Below, one piece after another: positions 50,855 to 63,650 of a stretch of DNA of 64,000 nucleotides. The notes below the pieces were generated by a model, which did no database searches, was not told where the DNA came from, and saw only the letters and a program-made list of their open reading frames with translations. Made by a program: the position numbers and the translations under genes. How positions within the stretch are numbered: the stretch's first letter is position 1; each line of letters opens with the position of its first letter. The DNA lies in assembly GCA_949318235.1 (NCBI GenBank), contig OX439136.1, forward strand, positions 94,501 to 158,500. Reading direction: 5' to 3'. This stretch comes from Ecdyonurus torrentis. Its lineage: Eukaryota; Arthropoda; Insecta; Ephemeroptera; Heptageniidae.

Positions 50855-51850
50855 TGCTATTGATAAACTGCTCTTTGTTCACTTATATTTTTTTTACTGC
50901 ACCCTTCTTTATCTATTATAGTATAGTATAGTATCCTTATAGTAAATCTATCTCACGCTATTGCCATGTCTCCTCATCGCATCAGGACTTAAAATTTTCA
51001 TTTATGATTTAAAATTAGAATATTTAAAAAATTATTCATTTTTTGGTTTAAATGTACTGTTTGTGATATTTGTAAAAGCATACCGATAGTTTTTAAAACC
51101 CTGAACCTTCTCTTTAAAACTTGGTCGAGTTGAGTAGACGTGAGGAATTAATCAAATGTGAGGAATTAAAATAGTGATTTTAAAGCACATTCGTTGTTTC
51201 TTTCTCATATTTTTGAACACGAAAAATTTCTCTTTTTTTTATATTATATTTATATATTATAAATATATATTATATATGATATATCATATGATATATTATA
51301 ATATGATATATCAAATTAATTGATGTAATTAGGTTCAATGGAAGCTACTCTATCCATTGCAACACTAAAAATTGAATTGCTAAGCCCAAAGTTAAAATAA
51401 AGCATCAACTTGAAGGAAACACATAGTTTACAATGGGAAAAAATTAATTTAAAAAAATAGGTCGGTTCTTAACATGTCAACTATAAATCGTTTTTTGATA
51501 ATTTATAAAACTTATATTTTATTTATAATTTTATATAAAACTTAAGGAATAAAAAGTTGTTGGAAGTTTACTTTACATATATAATTTAAGGATATTGTCG
51601 CGCATTAGGTTCATTTTGAGAATCTACACCATTTTCCTTATATCAGTATTACAGTACCAAATTATGTGGAGCTGCTAGCTATCAAACTAAAACATTTGTT
51701 ATCGGTATTTTATTAAATCTAACCTATCATATTTGAATACCATCTTTATCTTTAGGACGTAAATCATACTCTTTAAATATAAACAGTTACCTACAGTGTT
51801 CAAGTTGTTTTTTTGATACCAATTTTTCGTTTGTAAAATTGTAATTGTAA
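50855..51850. other. AT-rich spacer
   Basis: ATATGATATATCATAT-type palindromes at 51240-51315; no gene. Confidence 0.5.
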
Positions 51851-52960
51851 TTGTAATTGTAATTTCATAAAATAGATATATGTAACTTGGATTTATAATT
51901 TACTTCAATATATTTTTTTGCTATTTTCTAATACAGATATATCGTTTTTATTTTTTAAAAAAATACACCTAAAAATATATAGCAATTTTTATTACTTTTT
52001 GGCTATTCTTTTGTTTAATCAAGTAAATAATGTTAATAAATATAGCTGGCTTTATCTTTAATAAAAAAAATCAAAATCACAAAGTATATATATCTGATTT
52101 TGACTTGTAATTTTCTTCAATATATTTGTTTTTACTATTTTCTTAAAAGGATTTGACATTTTTGTTTTGTTTAAGAAAAAATATAAATAAAATAGAGCAT
52201 TTTGTATTAGCTCTTGGCTTCTCTTTTTTTTTAAAGCAAATAACGTAAATAGATATGGCGGGGGTTTTCTTAACTAAAAATAAGCACAAATCATGAAATC
52301 GATATATCTGATTTGTAATAGTTTCGGCAATCATCTTTTAATTTTCCAACACAGCTTTCAAACTAATTTTCAACACGATTTTTTTAAAGCAATTTTTAAG
52401 TTGTAAAAATAAAAAATAATTTTATAAAATAGATATATGTAACTTGACTGTGTCGTTTTTTTTAAATATATTTTTTTACTAATTTTCAAAATGGATATGT
52501 CATTTTTATTTTCTTTAAACAGAAATCTAAAAAACATAAAGTAATTTTTACTAGTTCTTGGCTACTCTTTTTTTTATTGAAGTAATTATACTAAATGAAT
52601 AATGCTAGGTTTCCCTTTAGCACAAAACAAAATAGATATATCTGATGTAATTTACTTTATATATATTTTAAATATTTCCAAAACAGATACATCATTTTTT
52701 TCTTCTAACATCCATGCTTTTCCTTCTAATATCCATGCCACTATTTGTTTTTATTCATTTTAAATAATTTTATTAATTATTTAAAAAACATATAACGAAA
52801 TTGCTAATTTATTTTAAATTTCCATAAACAAAACAGTATTTGCATTTTTTTTTAATTCTGAAAATAGATATTTTTTTTTTAAATTAGATATATTATTTCT
52901 TTACGTGCAAAAAACATTATTAGTAATATAATAAAGATATATCTGATTCGGATAATTGCC
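51851..52960. repeat. Degenerate AT-rich tandem repeat, about 190-230 bp units
   Basis: The series 'agatatatctgatttg', 'ttcaatatatttttttgcta', 'ctcttggctactctttttt' recurs about five times (near 51895, 52100, 52300, 52465 and 52640). A GGCTA/TTGGCT word and a 'caaatagatat' word recur in every unit. Confidence 0.55.
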
Positions 52961-53320
52961 TTTCATATTTTTAAGTATCTTGTTTTTTAGAGTTTTCTTT
53001 TTTCAGAATAATTCATTTCAAATATATTCTCTATTCCAACTAACAAGTTTATTATTTTTAAAATTAAGTAAAAGATCAGACACACTAATGTTGAACTATA
53101 AAATCCATATCACACTGATTAATTCTCACACGGAGAAACTTGGGTGTCTTATTATGATTAAATTTAAGTATAACAAAGGATTTAAAGTGTTCTCAAATGA
53201 AAAATATGATTAGAAGTTAAAATGTATGTATGTTTAAATTTTAGCAATGAAATAAACTTATAATTTACCCGAAATAAGATTAATAAGTTAGCCGGTTGAT
53301 ATGATATGGTTTTAACTTAG
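52961..53320. other. AT-rich spacer
   Basis: An 85-codon plus-strand frame (52956-53213) has no motif and sits at the edge of repeats; not supported as a gene. Confidence 0.4.
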
Positions 53321-53329
53321 CACTCGGCT

Positions 53330-53720
53330 TAGAAGTTATATTATTTCCTTCTTACATTTTAGCATGGCTACGATAAGAAGGTATTAGCCAAATATGATAA
53401 GAAGTTATCCTATTTTTCAACATACATGTTATAAGATGGATGTGATAAATAGTAATACTATTTCTACTTAATTATTATAAGGCATTTTTTATTAAAATAT
53501 ATTCTATTTTTCTCCTTAATTTTTAGAAGGTGCTTATGATAAGAAGTTATCCTATTTCTACTAACATATAAAAAGAAATTTCTTAATAAAAATCATCTTA
53601 TTGTCGTACTTATATTTAAGGAGATGTTTATGATAAAGAGTTATCCTATATTTCCATTAACATATAAGGAGGCTCATGATAAAAATTGATCCTAATTATT
53701 TTCTATTCAAGGCCCACACA
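53330..53720. repeat. Degenerate minisatellite with TATGATAAGAAGTTATCC core
   Basis: The core recurs near 53394, 53530, 53627 and 53676, usually followed by 'tatttctactaacatata'. Units are of unequal length. Confidence 0.65.
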
Positions 53721-55348
53721 GCCATCCTGTTTTATTTAATATTTAATTAATTAGAAACAATTAGTCATTTTGATTGGCTTAGAGTTGTCTCTCAGACAAA
53801 TAAAATGTCTAATTTTCTCTAGGTAATTTTATTTTACATAACATGAGGCAGTTGTGTGGGTCCTAATGGAATATAATTACAATTCAAACTAATTTCCTAT
53901 ATTGATGGAATGGAATTCACATTGATAATACAATTTTTTACAAACACAATTTACATAAAATATAACAAATAGAATAACATTTAACTGAAATTATGCATTA
54001 TACATTAGTACTCAAAAAATGATATTTATATTTTTCATTTACCCTAAAAATATACAATATATTATATCAAGAACCATGTGGATTTATTCTTTTTTACAAC
54101 AACAAAAACGCATAAAAAGTCACAGGATTATAATTTAAACAAATACATACATTTTTTTTCTCAAAATGTCAATTTATTTAAATTTCAACATACATGATTT
54201 AGTAACTTGGTAAAAAGCTGTAAACAACGCATTTTCAGTTTTCAGTTTTAATTTAACTATTGTAACAAATAAAAACTTCCTACTTATGTACAAACTTAAA
54301 ATACTACCAGCCAATTGTTTTTTAATTTCAACATAATTTGATAATACGCTACGTTTTACAATCTAGAAATACATATTTGGGTAACCAAAAAAGATACTAT
54401 TGGGAAATACAGTCCCTTGATTTAACCTGTAGTGTGTTTCTTAAAAAATACAAAATAGACATGCAATAATGTCTTCACGAACAGTAAACAAAAAGTAATA
54501 TTTACGTTAACTTCATGCAGCAACGTAATTTAAATTTAAACAATTATATAATAAAACATAATTTTTTATGCGTTAAGAATAATTGCTTATAATTACTAAA
54601 TAGCAAATCTTTTTGTTCTCCAATTTAAAAATTATCAATGAAGTAAAATAACGAAAACATTTAACGCATTTTTCTTTTAAGAAGCATTGTTATAACTAAG
54701 AATATCTTAAGTAATTGGTACTGACAATAAGGTCAAAAGGTCAAAAAAAATGTGTACTACAAAGATCAGTTTTAAGGTTTCATTAAATATTTCTTACATA
54801 AATTTTTTGAAATATTTTAGGTTATTGGAAAATTATGTTTTTATAAAGAAAATTAAAAGCAGCTTTTTTATAAATTTTAACTACAAAAGTTACATAACTA
54901 TATAACTAGGGTATCTTTAATTTTAATTAATACGATAAAGTAAAATATATATAATTTAGTACGTTTGATCCATATGTCGAAACATTTGTTCTTTTTAAAC
55001 AGAGGAATGTTTGACAATAAAATCTTAAAAAAATAAGTAATTTTAATGGAGGTTTTTAGTATTGTGCGTGGTGAAAGTTAGTGCCCACTAATTTAACATT
55101 ACAAGCTTATTAGCAAATACATAATTTTTGCGAATTCTGAGTAATTACTCCATTAATAGTATCGGTGAAGAAAAAATATACACGGCGAGAGATCATCAGG
55201 GAGACGATTAAGGGGGCGAGGATAAGCGGCAAGTTGCAGCTTCGTAGGGTTGAGTTGGTTGCCAGAGAGACTTGAATGAATGAATCACTTGACAGAACGA
55301 GTTAAATACAATTTTCTTTGCTAGCTCGCTATACTACCGCGGCAGGTA
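53721..55348. other. AT-rich region without a gene
   Basis: A GC-richer patch lies at 55170-55290; otherwise low-complexity A/T sequence. Confidence 0.5.
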
Positions 55349-56640
55349 CAGTAAACGCCACTAATTTTGGCAAAAATATATATAGTGGAGGTAGCGAGTT
55401 ACGTTTTTAGCTTGCGCGCTAGAGAAGGGGGGGGGGAGGGGGGCGCGGCAGCAGAGATATAAAAATAAGCACGCTTTTGCATATTTTTATTTGTTTGCAG
55501 CCACTTTTGAGAGCTTGTGTCTCATAAAGTTATCGTTTTAGAAACTTGATCTTTTTTGTTTCTTACAAAACGGTGTCATATTGTTTTTTATCTATATCAG
55601 TTTTTTATATATAAGTTTTTTAACTTTATTAGTTGAATCATGAAAAATCTTCAAAAATGAGTTAAAGTCACTTTCGCTCATTAACACTACAAATATTCAT
55701 TTTTTCTCGTTTTGGGAATTTTTTTATGATTTAACAAATTGTTTTAAAGCACTTTGTGATGCAGATGTCGAACAATATGATATATTTCTGTGAACAAAAA
55801 AAAATTAAGCGTCTTCAACGATTACTTTGCGATATTTTGCTAGGTTCATGACAGTTTTAGCTTGCTATTTTAAACGGCCATACTTTCATCATTAAAGAGC
55901 TGTCATAACGTAGCAAAATATGGCAAAGTTATAGAAGCTTGATATTTGATATATTATTTAAAACTGAGGATCCAGATTTCCGAAAAATTTTCATTTTTGT
56001 GCACGTAGCTATCGCCGTCTCTTTCCCGGGAATTGCACCCTCGGTGGCCGGCGAAATTGTCCGCAGCCTGACCGCGACGTATAAAATTTATATATTTTAT
56101 GCCGTGAGCCAAATTACATTAAACGTAAAAAAAAAATTATAAAAGTTGGCTAGTGCTTTCTGCACATACGTTTTCAAGTCAAAATTTTAATTTTTTAAAT
56201 ATGACTTAAGGAGCTTCCGTTTCTTTCGCGGTAACTGCACCCTCGGCGGCCGGCAAAGTTGCCTGCAGTCTCACTACGTTTTTGCATATTTTGAACGGTT
56301 TGCAGCCACATTTGAGTGCTTGTATCTTGCAAAGTATTTGTTGTAGAATCTTGATTTTTTTGGGCCTACAGAACTATTTTGCATTGTTTGTTATCTGCGT
56401 AGCAAAGTTTTTTTTATTCAATTACTTGAATCAAAAAAATCTTCAAAAATGTGGAAAAGTCTCTTTTGCGCATTAACACTAGAAATTGTGTTTAAAACTT
56501 TGTGATGCAGATAACGAACAATATGAAATATTTCTCTGGACAAAAAAAAATCAAGCGTCTACAACAAATAATATTTTGCTATAGGTTATGACGGATTCCC
56601 GACAATAAAAGTATGGCCCTGAGAAGGGTCTTTTTTTTTG
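55349..56640. mobile_element. Relative (copy 2) of the palindromic 1327-2595 element, right end lost
   Basis: Left end TA + CAGTAAACGCC at 55347. It shares with copy 1 the G-rich run, 'gtttgcagccacttttga', the GC-rich 'ctcggcggccggcaaag' motif (about 56242), 'gatattttgctaggt' and 'aagtatggccct'. The two halves are partly inverted (55490-55800 against 56280-56560). No matching right terminus is found before the Tc1-type sequence starts at about 56640. Confidence 0.7.
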
Positions 56641-56651
56641 GATGCCACACG

Positions 56652-57590
56652 TTAATAACGGCACCAAGAACCTCCATTCTGGACGACTTCGGACAGGCGA
56701 TGGCGCATCGAGCCTACAACATTATTTCAGTACTGGGAAGTGATAACCTCTGCCCATGAGAGCTGCACAGCTTGCCAAAGTTAGTCTGCGGTCTCGAAGG
56801 ATCCCGGATACCTGTCTCGAATGAACTGCATCGATCTTGCCCAAGCGTTCTCGATGGAGCTAAGGTCAGGACTCTTTGCAGGCCAGTTGAGGGTGTGGAA
56901 ATCTTCTTCTTGTTCATCTAACCAAGCATTTACAACGTTGGCTGTACGAATAGCCGCGTTGTCTTGCTGAAAAATGAATAGTCCTTCCGGTATTTCTTCT
57001 CGCACCGTCAGAACCATGGCAGTTTGGAGGAGTTGAAGATATGCGAAGCGGTCGTAGCGACTTTGAATACGCTCCAGATGGTAACGTCCGGACTTCATCA
57101 TCATAGCCCACACATGGACTGATACTCAGCCGTTCCTCTTTACCTCCAAGACATATCGGGGGTCAAACCGCGTTCTAGGAGGTCTCCAAACTTTAACTAG
57201 TCCGTCGTTGACAGAAGAGTAAACCTTCTTATCAGACCACGCAACCTCGTCTTACATATTGTCATCAAGCCCTAGCTACCTTTCAGCAACTGCTAGCCTG
57301 ATGTCTTTGTGTCGCTGGCTCAATAACTCTTTCTTAGCTGCTACATGGCTATCCAAACCAGCAGCTTTGAGACGTCTTCGGGCAGTTTCCAGTGAAGCAG
57401 TAAACCTGGTAGCAATTACGGCTTGTCGTGTGGTCGCAAAGGGGGTGCCCCTGCACATACTGGATAAGTGCAGCGTTTTTTTCCTCGGCGCTGGCTCGCT
57501 TCCTTTGGACACCTCGACGCCGCTCCAAAACTCCGTCGTCTTCATACTGCTTCTTCCAGTGGTAAACGGTCCTGAAGCCCACTTCTAGCT
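56652..57590 (-). pseudogene. Tc1/mariner-type DDE transposase, broken
   Basis: Minus strand. The N-terminal part (57588 to about 57420) has the helix-turn-helix piece FRTVYHWKKQYEDDGVLERR and 'LIQYVQGHP'. It continues only in the next frame (AVIATRFTASLETARRRLKA, HKDIRLAVAER), so there is a frameshift at about 57430. The catalytic part then reads WSDKKV (first Asp), 'RPPRTRFDPRYV', QQDNAAIRT (second Asp) and SPDLSSIENAWA (Glu), with 36 residues between second Asp and Glu by my count. Stops occur after VAER, near the start of DEVAWSD, after VKRNG (about 57120) and after FETAD (56781). The final stop is TAA 56652-56654. No inverted ends were recognised and the N-terminus is truncated. GC is higher than in the 20 kb copy, so it is a different, probably younger family. 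Confidence 0.85.
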
Positions 57591-57988
57591 GTGCAGCATT
57601 TTATTTCAATGTTTAGTTAAATCAAATACATGTAAACACGATTCAAATTTCAAGTTAATAAGCTTTTACGATAAAATGTAATAGAGACAAATCAAATTTA
57701 GTCTGATACGTTTTAAAAATCATAATAGCTTGCAGTTTAAGAAAAATGATATTTTTTTAATATTTTAAAAAAAAATCTAATTATATAATTGATTTTTTTG
57801 CATATATTATAGATACATATACTGTATATCTGTATATGTATAAACTATTGTGAAATTAAGTAGCTTATTATAATTGTAAATTCATCACCCTTTTAGTTAA
57901 TAAAAATATCAGAGCAAAGAATTATTTTTGTACAATCTTATTCATTTAAAAAATATATTAGTACTTACAAAGACAATCCACTCACTTA
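57591..57988. other. AT-rich spacer
   Basis: No gene recognised. Confidence 0.5.
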
Positions 57989-59845
57989 TTGCATGAATTC
58001 TTGGACAGCGTTCCACAAAATAGCAACATTGTGAGTTGGTTGAGGTGGAAGGTGGGTCATTTTAAAAACAAAATGTTGAATGAACAGCCACACATACTGG
58101 TTAACAGGAGGATACTGTGCATCCAATGCAAAGTAGATCTTGTAGCATGTTTTCTTTGGATCACAGTTTCTGACATAAAATATTTATTAACAGTAGTTTG
58201 CAGAAAACAGTCAGCTTGGAAAAACAGATTTGTAAAAATTTGAGATGAAGCTTGTCTCTCTTCTCTGCATGTTTGACATTGTTCTGTAACAAATAAAAAC
58301 TTTTTTCAAGTTATCAAAGTTTGGTGAAACATAGCAGGTTATATACTATTCTATGAAAGAAATTCGATCTACTTCACTTCACAAATGAAGCTAACATAAA
58401 TTTTGCGCTAAGCTTATTTATAGCCCAAATCAGAACTTCATGTAATGTATACACATTTACATTTTTTAAACACCAAAAGTTACTCTTACATATATCTGCC
58501 ATGCAGCCTTCAAATAAGTTCACAAAGCTCTCATTTCTTGGCTGTATCATCTTATGCTTATGACATTCACCAGCGGATTCAACAATCTTTCTGATAAATG
58601 ATATGCTATCGTCTTGTTGACCTTGCGAGAAGCCAAATCCTTAAAAAGGCAATGGAAAAATTAAAACAAATACAACATTTTTCTAAGTATTACATAGCTA
58701 TATGTTGCTAAAATGTTCTTGTTTTTGGTACACTACCTCTCAAGCGATTGAGGATGTCACTTGGAGCACATGCTGTTGAATTGTTGCCATTTATTTGTTT
58801 ATAAACATTCTTTAAATCCAAAACCACACAATCTAAAAAGAAATGTTATTACGTGAAAGGTATTGATAGGCCCGATATCTTACACTAACCTTCTTGAGTG
58901 CAAAGATAACCATGCAAATGCAGTATTTTTTGTAGAGGTTCCACGTGCAATAAAGCCTGAAAGCCAAGGAAAGCAAGGTGCATGCAATGCAAAGGTAACT
59001 GCAATACACTAAAGGGGCAGAAAAGGGGGGGGGGAAACTACATTTGTAAACATGCAACAACAAAACCACAAAAAAAGAGGAACAATACCAATATTATATA
59101 TCCACATAATGTATTCATTTATATTCCATAATAAATGTCTTATTTGTATTGGTAGTCTTCACATACAACAACATTGTGTATTTCAAAACTTACTTGCAGT
59201 GAACAATTTACAAAGCAGGTGTTTCCCAAATTTGTAAAGCCTGCTCTTTGTTTTGTAAGATTCGAAACCACCTTTTCTTTTACAATACTTCCAATGCAGC
59301 TCTTGCTGCCTTTCTCTTCAATTATTTTATTCTTTTCCTTGTCATTGAGATTTTGCAATGGAGGTCTCACAAGCTTTGTAAATGTATCTGTTTGAGTCAT
59401 ACAGCTTTTGGCCTTATCTTTGCAATTTTCTTGTAGGTCCTTACGATCTTTCAACTTTGTGGTTTAAGACAAATCATTGAGACTTTTTACATAAATGCTG
59501 AATAGCAATTTAGATTGTGGAGGGTTTAGCATCTCTGCATTTGTAACCTGTAAAAATAAAGAACAATGCAATATGTGAGACATTTCTTTCTCTATCATGT
59601 ATGTACATTATAATTACTCAGATTAACAGACAATTAATTGTCATGGGCTATTCATACACACTTTATTATCTACATACATTGTCCCCTTTCCTAACTCTGA
59701 GAAAGTCCAAGTAGAGAACTGATTTATTTCTCCCCTGGTGGCATTAACACATGAAGCCAACTTATATTTTTCTATGCCACTTTTGAAAGTGAGGGTTGAG
59801 TGCATTTTCATATCGAGCTTCACATCTAAGTCATTCGTTGCTGGT
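57989..59845 (-). pseudogene. Ubiquitin-specific-protease-like (C19) gene, multi-exon, two stops
   Basis: Minus-strand exons 59845-59662, 59547-59194, 58956-58890, 58832-58737, 58639-58490 and 58283 to about 57995. All have GT-AG borders and matching phases from exon to exon. Exon 2 ends with the Cys box AGFTNLGNTCFVNCSLQ and exon 3 continues ALLHVEPLQKIL, exactly the start of a USP catalytic domain (Cys of NTCF). Exon 5 has GFSQGQQDDSISFIRK, the QQD block. The last exon has a C..C pair (CQTCREERQASSQ). The His box is not seen. USPs cleave ubiquitin from proteins. TAA at 59466-59464 and a TAA formed at the exon 5/6 junction interrupt the frame, and the last exon needs a frame change. So this is a pseudogene, or my junctions are off by a base. 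The first exon (YKLASCVNAT, FSTWTF) is of unknown relation. Confidence 0.72.
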
Positions 59846-60600
59846 CTGCAAACACAAAGATATGCAATGTTAATAATGCAATGGCTGTTTTATTATTTAC
59901 TAATTCAGTTTTTTTTTATTTATTTATTATTATTATTTATTATTATTATTTTTTTTAATCTTATTATTTTTTACTTTTTTTTTTACTTTTTTCTTGTTTA
60001 AACATAACACATATATTGATAATGTGATATAGCATACATAAGACTTATTTTATTATATATGAATATATTTAAGTTCGAAACAATATTTTGTTCACGGTCT
60101 TTTGCTCAACTCAGCCAAAATAAAGTCACCCACATGTGGGGTATAGGAAAATTACTGTGATTTTTTTTCTGTTTCCTCCCTTATTGGTCAAAATAATAGT
60201 TACGTAATTTTTTAACCCAGTTGACTTTTTGGTTAAATTTTACATATATATTTTTGAGAACTCTATTACTTTAGAGTACTTTATATCTTCTTTGAATGTC
60301 AGTCAGTTGTATCCTAAACAGTGTATAGACGTGTTGCTGATCTTCTGCTTTATATCAATGAATTATTACCGAATTTCTTACCTGTAAAAAAGATTTTTAT
60401 TGTGAGAATCACCTGTGTTTGAAGTGGCACGTGCTGGGTATATTTTTACCATCAAAAAAGCGACAACAAGGTATAAAAAGAAAGATTACAAAATGATTAC
60501 AATTCAAGTTTGGCGCGCAAGAATAGGTTTATTCAGTGGAAATAAGATAAAACAAATTTAACAAAAAATCCAATCAGCTCGTAATAAAATAAAAAAGAAA
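59846..60600. other. T-rich spacer
   Basis: T-run with ATT repeats at 59890-59995; otherwise no feature. Confidence 0.5.
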
Positions 60601-60639
60601 CAAAAATGTTAATTATTATTTTTATCATTACTTATATTG

Positions 60640-63197
60640 ACTCTTATAATTATATCTGGACTGGAAACCAATCCAGGTCGTAAAAATTTAAAATGCGTTC
60701 CTTGTCATAAGATATTTCTTAAAAAATATATGAAGATCATTTTCTTATGCATAACAATGATATAATATATTTGTTTAAATGTGCGCAAAATAATTGTCCC
60801 TTTTCTGCTAAGTCGTATAAAGGATATTTTACGCATAAAAGTAGAAATCACAGTGCACATTCTAAGCAAGAGTTACGTTTAATAAATGTAATAAACAGTA
60901 AAGAAAATTTAAAATGCAGTATAATTACATTTTTAAAAGAATTTAACACAATGCTTGAATTTGTTAATGACTGTAAACAGCATATTAAAGATGGAATTAC
61001 AATTAATTGTCCTTTTAAGAAATGTAAAAAAACCTTTTTTGATTTTAAATATTTTACCTCACACACGTGTCGTGATCATAGATCTAAAGTAAAAAAAAAA
61101 TTGTCGGAAGTAAATATTTCAGAGCCTATTGATGTTGGTAACATACATGTTGATAGTGTGTCGTTTGATAATTTTGAATTGAGTTTTACCTCTGAAAATG
61201 ATGTTATTGAAAATAATTTAAATAATCAAGAAGAAACAAAATCAATTGAAGAATTAGAAAAATTAATTAAATATCAACTTGGTACTTTTTACTTAAAATT
61301 AGAAGCTGAAAAACTAGTTCCAAATACTACTATTCTAACAATTGCAAAAGTAATTAAACACCTATCATATTTATTTCATAATTTATTAAAAAATAAAATG
61401 GAGCTACAGTTATGTAATGTAAATAAAAATGATCTAAATTCTAAATACGTCAAGCAAATAATTCTTGAAAATGATTTTTTTTACCAATATCATAATGTTG
61501 AAAATAAAGACAAATTTTCAAGTGTTTACTTAAGAAGTAAATTTTAAAATTAAATTTTAATTACATAGAACCTAAAGAAATTTTCCTTGGCAAAAATAAA
61601 TATGGCAAAAATTCTTTTTTTCATTATATTCCAATTAAACAAGCGCTAGAAATATTACTACGCGATAAATCAGTACAGAGTTATATTGATAATTTTAGAT
61701 TAAAATTAACAAATAATTCTCAAAATGCGTATACTGACTTTACAGATGGAGGAATTTTTAAAAAAAGAAAAATATAAAGATAATAGTTTATATTTGATGT
61801 TGTATAGAGATGATTTTGAAATTGCTAATTCAATCGGTTCAGCTCGTTTAAAATATAAAATAACTGCAACATATTTACACTCGGTAATTTGCATCCTAAT
61901 GTAAGAAGTAGAATGGATTGTATGTTTTTGATTTCCCTATGTTAAACTGTTAATGTAAAAACATATTTTGGTGTTAATTATTCTGAGTTAATTAAAGATC
62001 TGCCTTTGTTACAAGAGCAAGCTATAAAATATAAAACGGATGATATAATTTTCCCAACAGTTATGTTTATTTTAGCAGTTAATTTGCTTGCTCATGAATC
62101 TTGTAGCATAAGCACCGGGTTTAGATCAAAATACTTTTGTCGCATTTGCTCCGTAAAATTTTTGAAAAATTTCCAAATGAAACACTTGAATTTAGAACAA
62201 AGGAATCATTCTTATATAATTTAAACGAACTAGGAAAAAGAAAAAAAGCTGGTAATAAAAAAGTAAAATCTAATTGTGGTGTGTTTAATGACTCTTTTTT
62301 TGATAAAATAAAACATTTACATGTTTGTTTTCGTGTGCCTCCTTGTTTAGGCCATGATGTATTCGAATGTATTGTAAGTAATGATCTTGCTCTCATTTTA
62401 AATGATTTAATATACAATAAAAAAGCTTTTACACTTAAAATGTTTAACCATAAGTAACAATCTTTTCGTTTTCTTATAGGAAAAAATATATGTGGTCTTT
62501 ATAAAAAAGTTTTCAAGTTTTGAAAGGTGCTGCTTCTCAAAACTAGACGATGGTTCGATTTTTTTCATTCATTATTTTTGATTATATTAATCGACTTGAA
62601 AATGAAAATGTATGGTTAATGTACTTAAAATTGAAAGAAGTTTTTGAACATATTTGTGCCCCAAAAATATCCTCTAAACAAATATACTTATTACAAACAC
62701 AAATTCATGAATATATAGAACTAAGGTCTCAAATTTTCTCTCACGTCCCTCTTAGACCAAAACAGCGTTATTTAACGCATTATCCACAATTAATTGGTTA
62801 TTTTGGACCCCTTATTAGATTATGGACCATGAGGTTTAAAAGTTTGGATAGCTATTATAAAAGAATCGCACATGTGTGTGGAAATTTTAAAAATGTAACA
62901 AAGTCATTCTCAGATAAAAATCAAAAATATTTTGCATATAAAACTAAAAACCAATCTTATTGCAAAAAAAAGGCCTATTTAATTTTTTGTCAGTGGAAGC
63001 AAAAGGCGTATCTCGTATTTTGTCAGTTATGGCGATAGCGCTCGAGATAGGCCTTTTGCTTACACTGACAAAATACGAGATACGCCTTTTGCTTCCACTG
63101 ACAAAAAACGAGATAGGCCTTTTTTTCGCAACAAGATGAAAACATAATTGCAGCTAAATCAAATATTTTAAATTATAGCAAAAAAATGTTATAAATA
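60640..63197 (+). pseudogene. C2H2-finger transposon-like protein gene, decayed
   Basis: Plus strand. 60690-60730 has a first finger half (CVPCHKIF) and shifts frame into the 266-codon frame 60747-61547. This has two more fingers (CAQNNCPFSAKSYKGYFTHK, then CPFKKCKKTFFDFKYFTSH) and a block FYLKLEAEKLVPNTTI. Further blocks follow in changing frames: 'pkEIFlGkNkyGK' (about 61570-61700), 'NSIGSARLKYKITATYLH' (about 61830-61880), a Cys-rich 'KYFCRICSVKF' (about 62125-62155), and 62550-62960 with VPLRPKQRYLTHYPQLIGYF, then GPLIRLWTMRFKS and NFKNVTKSFSDKNQ. This order is that of a large, very repetitive animal protein family (C2H2, 'FyLKl', 'lGSa..KhKi', 'HYP..i..fGPL...tMRFEs') thought to be transposon-derived. 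I give no formal name. At least five frameshifts or stops. Confidence 0.65.
62961..63130. mobile_element. Perfect-hairpin MITE inside the C2H2-type pseudogene
   Basis: Outer ends TGCAAAAAAAAGGCCTAT and ATAGGCCTTTTTTTCGCA mirror each other. Inside are exact 39-bp inverted arms at 62989-63027 and 63064-63102 (gtcagtggaagcaaaaggcg with its complement), around a short loop containing GATAGCGCTCGAGATAGGCC. The host coding similarity resumes after it at about 63131. Confidence 0.88.
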
Positions 63198-63572
63198 ATT
63201 TAAATGCCGCTCTTTTAACTTTATTAGAAAATCATGAGTTATTAAATGCAATTGAAACAAACAAAATTATTTTTAATGGGATATCTTATGAAATTGGTAA
63301 TTACATTTTCGTTTCTCGTATTAATTCAAAATTAATCGTTGTAAAAATATAAAATATATTTTTAAATGATAGTGAAATAATATACATTCTTGTAGAAAAT
63401 TTTGTTACATTTAAATGTTTAATTACAGGCGCACTTATAATCCAAAATGACGAATTTAATAAAAAAAAAGTTAAATAACTATTGATCAACTTAAAGATTA
63501 TTACTAGAGACCGGATTTAATGTTGATTTTTTTGACAAAAATGTCACAAAAAAAGGTGATTTTTTGAGCTAA
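63198..63572. other. AT-rich spacer
   Basis: No gene recognised. Confidence 0.5.
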
Positions 63573-63650
63573 AAATGTTGGCAAAATGTTGAAAAATGTT
63601 GATTTCTTTGAAAAAATGTTGAAAAATGTTGAAAATGTTGAAAATTATAA
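63573..63650. repeat. AAAATGTTG short tandem repeat
   Basis: About eight imperfect copies of 'aaaatgttg' with small spacers. Confidence 0.8.

Noticed and set aside
52956..53213. 85-codon frame as a gene
   Set aside because: Low-complexity sequence adjoining degenerate repeats; no recognisable features.
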